Assembly (NCBI GenBank): GCA_035284745.1
Contig: JAYKIL010000003.1
Coordinates: 1-42,114 of the forward strand
Reading direction: 5' to 3'
Length of the DNA: 42,114 nucleotides
Source: JAYKJB01 sp035284745 [NCBI: Candidatus Sericytochromatia bacterium]
GTDB taxonomy: Bacteria > Cyanobacteriota > Sericytochromatia > S15B-MN24
Positions 1 to 9,250 of this stretch are shown here, one piece after another. The stretch's first letter is position 1. Each line of letters opens with the position of its first letter. Made by a program: the position numbers and the translations under genes. Below the pieces are notes generated by a model. The model saw only the letters and a program-made list of their open reading frames with translations, was not told where the DNA came from and did not search any database.

Positions 1-125
1 CCACCGCGCCGGCACAGCCCCCGACGGCAGTGAATCCGCCCGCCACCGCGCCGGAGCAGCCCCCGACGGCAGTGAATCCGCCCGCCACCGCGCCGGCACA
101 GCCCCCGACGGCAGTGAATCCGCCA
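1..125 (+). repeat. 42-bp in-frame tandem repeat
   Basis: One partial copy (1-29), two full copies (30-71 and 72-113) and a decayed fourth copy starting at 114 lie in the coding frame. The two full copies differ only where one encodes E and the other A. Near-identity at DNA level suggests recent expansion by slippage or unequal recombination. Confidence 0.9.
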
Positions 126-755
126 ACCGTGCGGCCAGGGACTCCCGCAGAGGAGCGCGCACGGGCTGATCTCGAGAACTTCTTGGCCCGTGGCGAGAAT
201 CGCCAGCCGGACATTTTGAGTTCTGCTTTAGACCGTTCACCAGAGGTATTTAGGCTCTCCACTCCTGAGCAGAAGGCCCGGGTGATGGCCGATTTGATGC
301 AGGGCTTTACCAGCAAGGAATTCCGTTCCTCTGCGTTACGCCTGCTTGAGATGGCGGAAGAGCGTGGAGAGGTTCAAGACACCCTGCGTGCTGCAGCCCA
401 ATTGGGTCAACTGGACCGAATATTGACCGATTTGGGTGATCACAGTGCCGGGGTTAGTATGGCTAGAATCCTTATTTCCGCGAACGCCTATCAAGCGTCC
501 GAGGTATGGAAAGAAATGGACGATGATGCGACCCGTGCTTTGATGAGAGCTCTGGGGTTCCAGCGCCCCATGATAAGCAGCAGCCAGACCCTTCGGGATT
601 TACCGGAGGAAGCTCGATATCATATGATCAAACAACTGACCGGCGGCCATATGTCCGTAGAGGAACAGGCCATGGCCCGTTGGATTAACCTTCATAACGA
701 GAAAAAGATTGAAATTAGAGAGTTTCAAACGGGTTCGGAATTAAATGGGTCATAA
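1..755 (+). CDS. Unknown protein with proline-rich 14-residue repeats (5' partial)
   Basis: The frame is already open at base 3, so the true start lies upstream of the window. The visible 251 codons have two parts. The N-terminal part is a tandem 14-residue repeat (VNPPATAPxQPPTA, x = A or E), encoded by nearly identical 42-bp units. The C-terminal part of about 200 residues has no repeats, looks mostly helical and is charged, with Leu/Ala-rich segments spaced like amphipathic helices. No signal peptide can be judged because the start is missing. The Pro/Thr/Ala repeat would act as an extended linker. I do not recognise the helical part. It ends 21 bases before the thioesterase start, on the same strand. 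Confidence 0.75.
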   Translation, partial: TAPAQPPTAVNPPATAPEQPPTAVNPPATAPAQPPTAVNPPTVRPGTPAEERARADLENFLARGENRQPDILSSALDRSPEVFRLSTPEQKARVMADLMQGFTSKEFRSSALRLLEMAEERGEVQDTLRAAAQLGQLDRILTDLGDHSAGVSMARILISANAYQASEVWKEMDDDATRALMRALGFQRPMISSSQTLRDLPEEARYHMIKQLTGGHMSVEEQAMARWINLHNEKKIEIREFQTGSELNGS

Positions 756-776
756 AATTGTTAAGGGGTGTCTTTT

Positions 777-1259
777 GTGACGCTCGGGAAATCGCCTCGG
801 GAATCTAAGGTTGAGATGGCGGAGCACGTGCTCCCCAACGATACCAATCCTCACGGAACCATTTTTGGCGGCCGCGTCATGGCTTTGGTTGACCTTGCCG
901 CCACGATCGCCGCGTCTCGCCATGCGCGTCGGCCCGTGGTGACTGCTTCGATCGATGAGCTGCACTTTCTGCACCCGATTAAATTGGGGCACATTGTCTT
1001 GCTGGAGGCCCAAGTCAACGAGGCCTTCGGCTCTTCGATGGAAATTGGGGTTCGGGTGTATTCTGAGAATCCCGTGACGGGAGAAAAACGGCAAACGACC
1101 ACCGCCTACGCAACTTTCGTAGCACTCGATGACCTAGGGAAGCCAGCGGCTGTGCTGCCCATTTTGCCCGAGACCCCGGAAGAGTTTAAGCGGCAGGCTG
1201 AGGCGCGGGAAAGACGCGTTGAACGGGTCAAACGGCGCGAGCGTGCGCGCCTCGAGTGA
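777..1259 (+). CDS. Acyl-CoA thioesterase, hotdog fold (YciA/BACH-like)
   Basis: This 160-residue protein should hydrolyse acyl-CoA to free acid and CoA in the cytoplasm. The hotdog signature is clear: an N-terminal segment with NDTNPHGTIFGGRVMALVD, where the N/D and HG...GG residues mark the active-site turn and central helix, then an ASIDELHFLHPI strand. The length matches single-hotdog acyl-CoA thioesterases. The C-terminal 35 residues are a highly charged Arg/Glu helix, a common tail in this family. A GTG at 777 is chosen because AAGGGG (763-768) lies 8 bases upstream; an in-frame GTG at 768 would overlap that site. Substrate chain length cannot be told from sequence. Confidence 0.88.
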   Translation: MTLGKSPRESKVEMAEHVLPNDTNPHGTIFGGRVMALVDLAATIAASRHARRPVVTASIDELHFLHPIKLGHIVLLEAQVNEAFGSSMEIGVRVYSENPVTGEKRQTTTAYATFVALDDLGKPAAVLPILPETPEEFKRQAEARERRVERVKRRERARLE

Positions 1260-1273
1260 GTGTTCGCCTCGTG

Positions 1274-2134
1274 TCAGCGCGATCGGGGTGGTAGAGAGGG
1301 AAGCGGGCCGGAGGCGGGAACGATGGCCTTTGCTGACCCTTGGAGCACGTCCCACACGTGATGGTCGCGCAAAATTTTCTCTTGCTCACCACTGCGTTTC
1401 ATTCCTTGGATGGCCTGTTCAACCGCTTTGTGTAGTTCAACGTTCCCTCCGCGCATCGCGATACCGTAGCCCTTGGGTAGCATGGGTCGCCCCACCACCT
1501 GAAATTCTTTGGCGTGGTTTCGTAGCCATGCCTGCGCCATCGCTGATTCTAAAACCGCCGCGTCAGCGCGTTTCTCGACAATGGCTTGCAACGGGGCCAC
1601 AGTATCCCGTTGAGGCATCATGAACGCGGGAGGGCGCAGTCGCGAGACAATGGCTGCGGCGACGGAACCCGTTGTCACCGCTACTTTTCGCTTTGAGAGG
1701 TCTTGCACCCCATAAATTCCGACGGTCTTTTTTGCCGTGATAATGGCCTGTGAGGCCGTATAGTAAGGTTTCGAGAACCTGATACCCTCAGCCTGCCTTA
1801 CCTCCAGTGCATTACACGCGAGATCGACTTTCCCCTCAATGACAGCGTGCTGCAACTCTCTCCACGGCACGTCAACGAGTGTCACCGCGAGCTTCATGTG
1901 CCGACCCAACGCCTGCGCGATGTCGACTTCAAAGCCAGCCCATTCATCATTTTTGTAGGTGACGTAAGGAAGGCCCGCTGTGGGATCGGCCCCCACTCGA
2001 ATGGCTCCCGAGGCCTTTATGGCTTCAAAGTCTCTGATTTCCAGTGCGGCCTGGGCGGTCACTGCATCGGAGAAGGCATGCTGCACAATAACGGTTGTTG
2101 TCAGGAGCAGTGCCGTCAAACCGGACCACTGCAT
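1274..2134 (-). CDS. Periplasmic amino-acid-type substrate-binding protein (SBP family 3)
   Basis: A 286-residue secreted protein with a hydrophobic N-terminal signal (about residues 1-28) followed by a family-3 solute-binding domain. Typical elements are a GAIRVGADPTAGLPY strand, GFEVDIAQALG, a VDLACNAL-like strand and FSKPYYTASQAII. Such proteins capture polar amino acids or related small molecules and pass them to an ABC permease. No permease or ATPase gene is adjacent, so this is an orphan binding protein or works with components elsewhere. Its ATG overlaps the alaS stop by one base, so translation is probably coupled to alaS. The C-terminal 20 residues are Pro/Ser-rich and atypical. The ligand is unknown. 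Confidence 0.85.
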   Translation of the reverse strand: MQWSGLTALLLTTTVIVQHAFSDAVTAQAALEIRDFEAIKASGAIRVGADPTAGLPYVTYKNDEWAGFEVDIAQALGRHMKLAVTLVDVPWRELQHAVIEGKVDLACNALEVRQAEGIRFSKPYYTASQAIITAKKTVGIYGVQDLSKRKVAVTTGSVAAAIVSRLRPPAFMMPQRDTVAPLQAIVEKRADAAVLESAMAQAWLRNHAKEFQVVGRPMLPKGYGIAMRGGNVELHKAVEQAIQGMKRSGEQEKILRDHHVWDVLQGSAKAIVPASGPLPSLPPRSR

Positions 2135-4791
2135 TACGTGGGTACTCTTCGAACGAGGTCGTGCAAAATGCCAGGGGCAGACGCCACTGCCGCGGAAAGT
2201 TGCTCCGGATTTCCACCCCCACCCTGAGCAAAGTGAGCACGCCCGCTCCCCCTTCCGCCGAATCGTTCCATGAAGACCTTCAGTAAGTCTCCTGCTGAAA
2301 GGCGCCCCGTCAAATCATCGGAGATGCACGCCACCGCGCTGACCTTGCTCTGTGCGGTGCCCGCAAGCAAGACAACCCCGCTTCCAAGTTCGGCCAGGAG
2401 GCTTTGTGCCGCGGCACGGAGTTGTTCGCCTGTCATGTCCTCCATTTCCGCAACAACCAAGGCAATACCTTCGACCGACTGTTTTTGAGACATGAGGCTG
2501 GCCGCTTTGGCCGCCGCTAATTCACCCCGAAGGGCCGCCACCTGCTTTTCACTGCTTCTCAGGGCCTCTTGCAACTTGTCGAGTCGGTCCGGGACCTCAG
2601 CGGCCCCCGCTTTCAATCGGTCGCTCACTGCCGACATCGCCTGGGCAATACCCCGAACGTACTGGAAGGCAGCCAAGCCGGCCACCGCCTCGATTCGTCT
2701 GACCCCCGCCGCAATACCACTTTCGCTCGTAATTTTAAAGAGTCCGATATCTCCGGTGGCCCGGACATGGGTGCCTCCACACAACTCTTTGGAGAAATCT
2801 CCGATGCTCAGAACTCGCACCGCGTCCCCATATTTTTCATCGAAAAGTGCCATCGCCCCGCTGTCACGCGCCTGCTCGAAAGCCATCACGTCGGTATGAA
2901 CCCCCGTATTGGTCAATATTTCTTCATTCACCAGGGTTTCTATCGCAGTCAGTTCGGAGGACGTGAGAGCCCGGGGATGGGAAAAGTCAAAGCGCAAAAT
3001 GTCTGATCCGACCAGAGAACCCGCCTGGGTGACGTGCGTGCCAAGAACTTGGCGGAGGGCCGCATGCAACAGATGGGTAGCGGTATGGTGGCGACGAATG
3101 TGCCAACGGCGTTCGCTGTTGACCAAGGCGGTGACCTTGTCCCCCGCTTGCATCCCGTGACCTGTTTCGACGATATGAACAATCGCCCCCTGGCGTTTCT
3201 GGGTATCAAGCACCGGAATCACACGGGTCGCCCCATCCAGCTTTGCGGCATGGTTCGCGAAACTGACATCTGGGTCGATGTGCTCACCGAGCAGAAAGAC
3301 CCCCGTGTCCCCGACCTGGCCGCCGCTTTCAGCGTAGAAAGGAGTCCGTTCCAAAACGACGCCTTCTTTACCTGCGCCCATCGGCACCACCGCCCTCACG
3401 GTATCCTGCTGTTCAGTTGATTCGTAACCCAAAAATTCTGTGGTGACTCCGATTTCTGCATCGGCGGTGAACGTGATACCGGCTTTTTCCCGCGCGGAGC
3501 GGGCACGTTCTCTCTGCTGTTCCATGGCGGCTTCAAAGCCCTCGTGATCGACCCGAATTCCGCGTTCCTCGGCCAATTCCACTGTCAGTTCAAATGGGAA
3601 TCCATACGTATCGTAGAGTTCGAACGCGGTGGCACCCTTCAAGTGACCTTCCGATTCCACGGCAGCCAGGGCGTCTTCAAGCAAGCTCATTCCGCGGTCT
3701 ATGGTTTGCCCGAAGCGTCGTTCTTCCTCTGCCAAGGTATCCGTGATGTGCGCTTGTTTCTCACGCAATTCGACGTAGAAGTCTCCATAGAGTGACGCGA
3801 CAAGAGGCACCAGGGTGTGCAGAAAGCTTCCTGGGATGCCAAGCAATCGCCCGTGGCGATACGCCCGACGGATGATGCGGCGAAGAACATAGCCCCGTCC
3901 CTCGTTGGAAGGAACCACGCCGTCTCCAATGAGGAAGGCCGCAGCGCGTAAATGGTCCGTGATCAGCTTCAGTGAAACATCCGCGGCGTGGGAATTTCGG
4001 TAGGAAACTCCCGCCAAATGTGCGACCGCTTCCAGAATTGGGAAGAGCATATCGGTTTCAAAATTGTTTGCAGCACCCTGTAACACCGCCGCGATTCGTT
4101 CCAGTCCCATCCCCGTGTCGATGTTCTTTGCGGGCAAAGGCGTCAAATGGCCAGATTCGTCCCGGTTGAATTCCATAAACACCAAATTCCAAACTTCCAA
4201 AAACCGATTGTCATCTTCGCCCAGTCGTGCGTTCACGTTTCCGTTTCCGAATTCCGGACCGAGGTCGACGTAAATTTCCGAACAAGGACCACAGGGGCCG
4301 GTGGGGCCCGCCGCCCAGAAGTTGTCGGCTTCATCCATGCGAACGATGCGTTCTGAGGGCACGCCCACCACCTCGTGCCAAATTCTGAAGGCTTCATCGT
4401 CTGTCCGAAAGACGGACACCCAAAGCCGCGTTGTGGGGATTCCAAGATGGGTGGTGAGAAATTCCCACGCCCAGGGAATCACCTCGGCCTTGAAGTAGTC
4501 GCCGAATGAAAAGTTCCCCAGCATCTGAAAAAAGGTATGGTGGCGGGCAGTCCGACCGACGTTATCCAGGTCGGTGGTGCGAAAACACTTTTGGACCGTC
4601 GTGATGCGGGTGTGTGAGGCCTTTTCGAGCCCCATAAAGATGGGTTTGAACTGCAGCATCCCTGCGGTGGTGAGCAACACGGTCGGGTCGCGCCGCGGAA
4701 CCAAACTGGAACTGGCCTGATGGACGTGGCCCCGCGCTTCGAAAAAATCGATATAAGCCTGACGAATTTCTTTAAATGTGAGTGATTTCAC
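2134..4791 (-). CDS. alaS: Alanyl-tRNA synthetase
   Basis: AlaRS attaches alanine to tRNA-Ala and edits mischarged Ser/Gly. The 885-residue product has the whole class II layout: aminoacylation domain from residue 1 (FKEIRQAYIDFFEARGH; motif 2 region with RTTDLDNVGRTARHHTFF), the editing domain with zinc ligands H569 and H573 (HTATH) plus C671 and H675 (CGGTH), and a glycine-rich C-Ala end with GGRGSGRAHFAQGGG. The open frame reaches 4863, but GTG at 4791 starts exactly where the family's N-terminus does and has GAGG 8 bases upstream. An extended -10 box lies at 4873-4881. The gene leads a unit with the binding protein at 1274-2134. Confidence 0.97.
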   Translation of the reverse strand: MKSLTFKEIRQAYIDFFEARGHVHQASSSLVPRRDPTVLLTTAGMLQFKPIFMGLEKASHTRITTVQKCFRTTDLDNVGRTARHHTFFQMLGNFSFGDYFKAEVIPWAWEFLTTHLGIPTTRLWVSVFRTDDEAFRIWHEVVGVPSERIVRMDEADNFWAAGPTGPCGPCSEIYVDLGPEFGNGNVNARLGEDDNRFLEVWNLVFMEFNRDESGHLTPLPAKNIDTGMGLERIAAVLQGAANNFETDMLFPILEAVAHLAGVSYRNSHAADVSLKLITDHLRAAAFLIGDGVVPSNEGRGYVLRRIIRRAYRHGRLLGIPGSFLHTLVPLVASLYGDFYVELREKQAHITDTLAEEERRFGQTIDRGMSLLEDALAAVESEGHLKGATAFELYDTYGFPFELTVELAEERGIRVDHEGFEAAMEQQRERARSAREKAGITFTADAEIGVTTEFLGYESTEQQDTVRAVVPMGAGKEGVVLERTPFYAESGGQVGDTGVFLLGEHIDPDVSFANHAAKLDGATRVIPVLDTQKRQGAIVHIVETGHGMQAGDKVTALVNSERRWHIRRHHTATHLLHAALRQVLGTHVTQAGSLVGSDILRFDFSHPRALTSSELTAIETLVNEEILTNTGVHTDVMAFEQARDSGAMALFDEKYGDAVRVLSIGDFSKELCGGTHVRATGDIGLFKITSESGIAAGVRRIEAVAGLAAFQYVRGIAQAMSAVSDRLKAGAAEVPDRLDKLQEALRSSEKQVAALRGELAAAKAASLMSQKQSVEGIALVVAEMEDMTGEQLRAAAQSLLAELGSGVVLLAGTAQSKVSAVACISDDLTGRLSAGDLLKVFMERFGGRGSGRAHFAQGGGGNPEQLSAAVASAPGILHDLVRRVPT

Positions 4792-4872
4792 GACAGCCAC
4801 CTCAAGCCGAAAGGGCACGGGCCTCGTTCTTCCTCCAACCGGTCGCGTTGTTTGAGGGCCCACGCGCTCTTC

Positions 4873-4881
4873 ATTTTATCA
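4873..4881 (-). promoter_or_regulatory. alaS promoter, extended -10 box
   Basis: On the minus strand this reads TGATAAAAT, an extended -10 element. No convincing -35 is seen. Initiation near 4866 would give a leader of about 75 bases before the alaS GTG. Confidence 0.55.
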
Positions 4882-4956
4882 GACGGTCTCGGAATTCGAC
4901 GAAAATATCGGACGCTCGGTCCCTCGGGCGTAAATTCCGCGGTGGGGCCTTTCGGA

Positions 4957-4965
4957 TGTTACAAT
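4957..4965 (+). promoter_or_regulatory. glmS promoter, extended -10 box
   Basis: TGTTACAAT is an extended -10 element 44 bases before the glmS ATG, within the divergent alaS/glmS spacer. The -35 region is weak. A leader of roughly 38 bases is predicted, with GGAGA at 4996-5000. Confidence 0.55.
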
Positions 4966-5009
4966 GACGCCGTTTCCCAGACTTACATCCTTTTTGGAGA
5001 TCGGCCCCC

Positions 5010-6839
5010 ATGTGCGGCATCGTAGGCTATATTGGCACCCAGTGTGCTTCCGACGTGATTGTAGACGGTTTGAAGCGGTTGGAGTATCGCGGATACGACT
5101 CGGCGGGCATTGCGATCGCGAGTGATGGCACTCTCGATTTGCGACGAGAGGTGGGTAAGCTGCGCAATTTAGAAGCGCAGATTATTGAACAACCACCGAC
5201 AGGTTCCATTGGAATTGGGCACACGCGCTGGGCCACCCACGGGAGGCCGACGACCTTCAATGCCCATCCCCACACGGATGCCAGTGGTGACCTCGTCGTG
5301 GTTCACAATGGCATTATCGAGAATTATGGGGCCCTAAAAGCGCAGTTGATGGCTTCGGGGGTGAAGTTCGCTTCAGACACCGACACCGAGGTTTTGGCCC
5401 ACCTGATTGCGAGCCGCTATCAGGGCGATTTGCTGGCCGCCGTTTTTGACGCACTGGAGCAAGTCGAGGGGACATACGCCATCGCCGTTTTACATAAACA
5501 GAATCAAGATGTTTTGGTCGGCGCCCGCAAAGGCAGTCCGCTGATTGTTGGCATGGGGGACGGGGAAAACTACCTCGCAAGTGACATCCCCGCCATTCTG
5601 AACTACACCCGGCAGATTGTTTACCTCGAGGACGGTCACGTCGCCGAGGTGCGCCGGGATGGCGTGCGCATCTACGATGACAAGCGTGAACAGACGCCCT
5701 TTTCGATTGCCCGGATCGACTGGAATTTGGTGGCGGCTGAGAAAGCGGGCTTCGAACATTTTATGTTGAAGGAAATACACGAGCAGCCGACCTCTCTCTC
5801 AAACGCCGTGGCCGGTCGGTTTGACGAAAGAGACGGGAAACTCTTTCTGGATGACCTTGGCATTGCGCCTGAGACCCTTGCTGGCTTCCGGCGAATCGCT
5901 ATTGTGGCGTGCGGCACTGCTTATTATGCGGGCCTGGTTGGGAAGTATCTCATTGAGCAAATTGCTCGCATCCCGACTGAAGTCGATTTGGCTTCTGAGT
6001 ATCGCTACCGGAATCCGGTCATTGATTCTGAGACATTGTTCATTGCGGTCACGCAAAGCGGGGAGACGGCTGACACCCTTGCTGCGGTGCGTGAGGCCAA
6101 GCGCCGGGGCGCAACTGTGCTGGGGTTGGTCAATGTGATCGGTTCGGCCATCGCCCGAGAAGCTCACGGGAATTTGTATTTACACGCGGGCCCTGAAATT
6201 TCGGTGGCGTCGACTAAAGCATACACTTCGATGGTGGCTGGTTTTGAGTTGCTTGCCCTGCACTTGGGCTTGGCGTGTGGCGCTTTGGAAGTCGCGGAGG
6301 CCAAACGCTTGATGGCCGAACTGAAGCGTGTTCCGGCATTGGTGTCTCGCATTCTTGAGAATGACCGTGGGATTCGAGAATTGGCACATCGCTTTACGGG
6401 CTTCCGTGACTTTTTGTTTTTAGGCAGGGGCCTCAATTATCCGACCGCCTTGGAGGGTGCGTTGAAGCTGAAGGAGATCAGCTACATCCACGCGGAAGCC
6501 TATGCGGCTGGGGAGTTGAAGCACGGTCCGATCGCGCTCATCACCCATGAAATGCCCGTAGTAGCTGTGGCAACGGATGGTCCTACCTACGACAAAGTTC
6601 TCTCCAACATTCAGGAGGTGAAGGCCCGAGACGGCGTCGTGATTGCCGTTGCAACGGAAGGTAACATCACCATTCAAGAGCACGTCGATTACACGCTGTA
6701 TGTGCCTGCCATTGACCCATTACTCTCACCTTTGGTGAATGTGATCCCGCTGCAGTTGCTCAGTTATCACATCGCGCGCTTGAGGGGCTTGGATGTGGAT
6801 CAGCCGCGGAACCTCGCAAAGTCGGTGACAGTGGAGTAG
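5010..6839 (+). CDS. glmS: Glutamine-fructose-6-phosphate aminotransferase
   Basis: GlmS makes glucosamine-6-phosphate from fructose-6-phosphate and glutamine, the first step to UDP-GlcNAc for peptidoglycan and lipopolysaccharide. The 609-residue length is standard. The mature N-terminus is the catalytic Cys2 (MCGIVGYIG), followed by the class II glutamine amidotransferase domain ([17 protein letters not shown]). Two SIS domains follow (ACGTAYYAG and TQSGETADT in the first; [18 protein letters not shown] in the second), and the protein ends [13 protein letters not shown] with the conserved lysine. The ATG has GGAGA 9 bases upstream. hemB follows after 5 bases, probably co-transcribed. No glmS ribozyme-like leader is visible. 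Confidence 0.97.
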   Translation: MCGIVGYIGTQCASDVIVDGLKRLEYRGYDSAGIAIASDGTLDLRREVGKLRNLEAQIIEQPPTGSIGIGHTRWATHGRPTTFNAHPHTDASGDLVVVHNGIIENYGALKAQLMASGVKFASDTDTEVLAHLIASRYQGDLLAAVFDALEQVEGTYAIAVLHKQNQDVLVGARKGSPLIVGMGDGENYLASDIPAILNYTRQIVYLEDGHVAEVRRDGVRIYDDKREQTPFSIARIDWNLVAAEKAGFEHFMLKEIHEQPTSLSNAVAGRFDERDGKLFLDDLGIAPETLAGFRRIAIVACGTAYYAGLVGKYLIEQIARIPTEVDLASEYRYRNPVIDSETLFIAVTQSGETADTLAAVREAKRRGATVLGLVNVIGSAIAREAHGNLYLHAGPEISVASTKAYTSMVAGFELLALHLGLACGALEVAEAKRLMAELKRVPALVSRILENDRGIRELAHRFTGFRDFLFLGRGLNYPTALEGALKLKEISYIHAEAYAAGELKHGPIALITHEMPVVAVATDGPTYDKVLSNIQEVKARDGVVIAVATEGNITIQEHVDYTLYVPAIDPLLSPLVNVIPLQLLSYHIARLRGLDVDQPRNLAKSVTVE

Positions 6840-6844
6840 CGGGC

Positions 6845-7819
6845 GTGACTTTTCCTGTTGTTCGTCCGCGCCGCTTGCGTCAGAGCGAGGTTCTGCGTGA
6901 ATTGGTGCGAGAGACCGTTCTGCTTCCTTCAGATTTCGTCTACCCACTGTTTGTATTGCCGGGAAGTCGCCAACGGCGCCCAGTTTCGTCAATGCCGGGG
7001 GTTTTTCAACTGTCGGTCGATGAGGCGGTGCGGGACTGCGAGGCGTTGTGGCCTTGGGGGCTGAGGGCCGTGATTCTCTTTGGTTTGCCGCCCCAGAAAG
7101 ATGAAAACGGCAGTGCGTCCTATGATCCCGATGGTCCGGTTCACGCGTGTGTTCGGGCATTGAAGGCCGCTTTGCCGGACTTACTTGTGATAACCGATGT
7201 GTGTCTCTGTGAGTACACATCCCACGGTCATTGTGGTGTGCTGGATGGGAACGAGGTCTTGAATGACCCGACGCTTGAAATTTTGGCCCGTGCCGCACTG
7301 TCTCACGCTGAGGCCGGCGCAGATATTGTCGCTCCCTCAGATATGATGGATGGGCGGGTTGCCTTTATACGCCAGGCCCTCGATCAGGGCGGTTTTTCGC
7401 GTGTTCCAATTATGAGCTATGCGGTGAAATATGCCTCTGGGTTTTATGGCCCATTTCGTGAAGCGGCGGATTCCGCACCTGCGTTTGGAGACCGTCGAAG
7501 CTATCAAATGGACCCAGCCAACGCCCGTGAAGCCCTTCGGGAGGCTTCGCTAGACCTGGCGGAAGGCGCAGATATGTTGATGGTCAAGCCTGCTTTGCCC
7601 TATCTCGATATCCTTTGGCGCGTGAGACAGTTAACCCATCTGCCGTTGGCGGCTTACCACGTGTCAGGGGAGTACGCCATGATTAAGGCTGCTGCGTCTC
7701 ATGGTTGGCTGGATGAAGAACGGGTCGTCCTTGAGGCAATGACAGCGATACGAAGGGCCGGGGCTGATCTTATCATTACGTATCACGTCCCCGATATCCT
7801 GCGTTGGCTGAAGAGATGA
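6845..7819 (+). CDS. hemB: Porphobilinogen synthase (delta-aminolevulinate dehydratase)
   Basis: HemB condenses two 5-aminolevulinate molecules to porphobilinogen in tetrapyrrole synthesis. The 324-residue protein has both active-site lysines, K195 ([17 protein letters not shown]) and the Schiff-base K248 ([12 protein letters not shown]). C120, C122 and C130 ([13 protein letters not shown]) form the three-cysteine site of zinc-dependent enzymes, unlike the Asp-rich magnesium type of many phototrophs. The GTG start sits 5 bases after the glmS stop. No other heme gene is nearby, so the pathway must be dispersed in the genome. Confidence 0.97.
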   Translation: MTFPVVRPRRLRQSEVLRELVRETVLLPSDFVYPLFVLPGSRQRRPVSSMPGVFQLSVDEAVRDCEALWPWGLRAVILFGLPPQKDENGSASYDPDGPVHACVRALKAALPDLLVITDVCLCEYTSHGHCGVLDGNEVLNDPTLEILARAALSHAEAGADIVAPSDMMDGRVAFIRQALDQGGFSRVPIMSYAVKYASGFYGPFREAADSAPAFGDRRSYQMDPANAREALREASLDLAEGADMLMVKPALPYLDILWRVRQLTHLPLAAYHVSGEYAMIKAAASHGWLDEERVVLEAMTAIRRAGADLIITYHVPDILRWLKR

Positions 7820-7846
7820 TGGAGGCACGGCGAAGCGCAGGCTTCG

Positions 7847-8299
7847 TTGGACCTGTGGCTATTGGAACGGAACTTTTTGCACACCCTGCTTGAACCAAAA
7901 TTATCAGCTGTTCGGACCCGGTCTCTTCGATATCTGAAGAATCCGCGCGTGCGTTTTGTCTTGGCGGGCGGAGTAAATACTCTCTTCGGCTGGGGCTTGT
8001 TCTTGGTCTTACTTCAATTCCCGTTTCCTCTATGGTTGGTGTTGGCCCTTGCAAATGTGGGTGCCATTTTATTCAATTTCCACAGCATCGGTCGCTGGGC
8101 ATTCCGCGCCAAAGTAGGACTTGGTCAGGGAATTCGTTTCCTGTTTGCGTATCTGCTGTTGTACGTCCTGAATCTAGCTGCCCTTCATTGGGCGAAGGAC
8201 GCCGGTATCTCCTTGGTTTTAGCATCGGGCGCATTGATTCCTCCGATGGCTTTGTTGTCCTACGCCCTCAACCGGCTATTTGTCTTTCGAGGGGGCTGA
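7847..8299 (+). CDS. GtrA-like membrane protein
   Basis: A 150-residue membrane protein with about four hydrophobic segments. It has the GtrA-family signatures RFVLAGGVNTLFGW at the start of the first segment and ALNRLFVFR at the C-terminus. The family is linked to flipping or handling of polyprenyl-phosphate-linked sugars for cell-surface glycans. The start is uncertain: the frame is closed at 7817, the first available codon is TTG at 7847, and GGAGG at 7821-7825 is too far upstream; TTG codons at 7862 and 7877 are alternatives. It lies 27 bases after hemB and converges on the gene ending at 8327. No glycosyltransferase is adjacent. Confidence 0.8.
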   Translation: MDLWLLERNFLHTLLEPKLSAVRTRSLRYLKNPRVRFVLAGGVNTLFGWGLFLVLLQFPFPLWLVLALANVGAILFNFHSIGRWAFRAKVGLGQGIRFLFAYLLLYVLNLAALHWAKDAGISLVLASGALIPPMALLSYALNRLFVFRGG

Positions 8300-8326
8300 A
8301 CGGCTGCAATGGTCGCGGCCCACAAT

Positions 8327-9232
8327 TTATTTAACAGTGGCTGTGGGAGATGCCTGGCCATCCGCCGGCATTTGCTCGTGCCAGATTACCAAAATGGCCT
8401 TTAACAGCATCAAGATATCTTCGTTCCACTCCACGCGGAAGTGCCGCGCGACCGGCACGGGATCCGTGGCAATGGGCTGATATGAGACCTCGGCCTCCCG
8501 TTCACCGGGGTGGTGGGTAATGGTAAACAGTTGGTCGACCATGATGACTTGCCCGGACGCAATTTCATCGGGACCGATGCTGAAAACGGCAGAGGGAAAC
8601 GGAATGGGGGCAAGATCGGCCACTTCTGGGTTCCACAACAACGAGGGCGTGGCTTGAGGGGTGGCGGCGGGTCCCGTCTCCGGCGGCAAGAACAGCCATT
8701 GCAGAGAATCAAGTTGCTGATTGAGCCCCTGTATTTCTCCCCAGTCTTTGATGCCAGGGGGCAGAGGAATGTGCCGCAGTTGTTCATCGGTCATCTGAGC
8801 GAAGTAAGGAATCTTTCTCATTTTGGCGAACTTGTCTGCCTCGCTGGGTGCCTGTGAACGACGTGGCTTTGGTGTTGAACGGGGGGCGCGTGTTGGGCGT
8901 GGGCGCACCGTCGGCGTCGGACGGGGCGTTGCCGGTGGAGTGGGAGAGAAGGTGGGTGCGGGGGTCGGGCCCGGGGTGGCAGGCACCCGCAGATCGCCTT
9001 TTGCCCGGGGACGCGGGCGAGGTGTCGGTGTGGCCGAAGGCGGTTTGTTGACCCTTTCAACTTGCACGATTCGCGCAGGGTGCGAAGCGCTCTGGCCGCC
9101 GCTCAAATACTGAGCGAAAATCGGTATCGCGAGATGAAGGAGAAGCGACCCGGCGAACGATGTCCAGCCCACGGTTAGGTGGATAGGGGGCCTCCGCGGG
9201 GTTTTCTCAGATTGGACGAGGCGGGCCTTCAT
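8327..9232 (-). CDS. TonB-like single-pass membrane protein with long proline-rich linker
   Basis: This 301-residue protein has a short basic cytoplasmic N-terminus, one transmembrane segment (about residues 20-42), then roughly 90 residues of Pro/Thr/Arg-rich sequence built of TPxPRPTP-like units, and a C-terminal domain of about 160 residues. The membrane segment holds S29 and H33 with the four-residue spacing of the functional Ser/His pair in TonB-type anchors (SLLLHLAI), so energy coupling by an ExbBD-like motor is possible. The C-terminal domain does not resemble the usual TonB domain. It follows the RseB-like gene by 18 bases in an operon. The TonB relation is inferred from the anchor only. 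Confidence 0.7.
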   Translation of the reverse strand: MKARLVQSEKTPRRPPIHLTVGWTSFAGSLLLHLAIPIFAQYLSGGQSASHPARIVQVERVNKPPSATPTPRPRPRAKGDLRVPATPGPTPAPTFSPTPPATPRPTPTVRPRPTRAPRSTPKPRRSQAPSEADKFAKMRKIPYFAQMTDEQLRHIPLPPGIKDWGEIQGLNQQLDSLQWLFLPPETGPAATPQATPSLLWNPEVADLAPIPFPSAVFSIGPDEIASGQVIMVDQLFTITHHPGEREAEVSYQPIATDPVPVARHFRVEWNEDILMLLKAILVIWHEQMPADGQASPTATVK

Positions 9233-9250
9233 CTCGTTAGACGCGAGCCA

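Noticed and set aside
750-1102. Open frames antisense to the thioesterase gene
   Set aside because: No ribosome binding sites, and the sense strand carries a clear hotdog thioesterase.
7819-7893. Short frame starting with ATG after hemB (24 codons)
   Set aside because: It has no upstream ribosome binding site at proper distance and overlaps the GtrA-like frame, which has a clear family signature.
8877-9030. Proline/threonine-coding repeat as a mobile or CRISPR-like repeat
   Set aside because: The units are irregular and coding, serving as the linker of the TonB-like protein; spacers and conserved repeats are absent.
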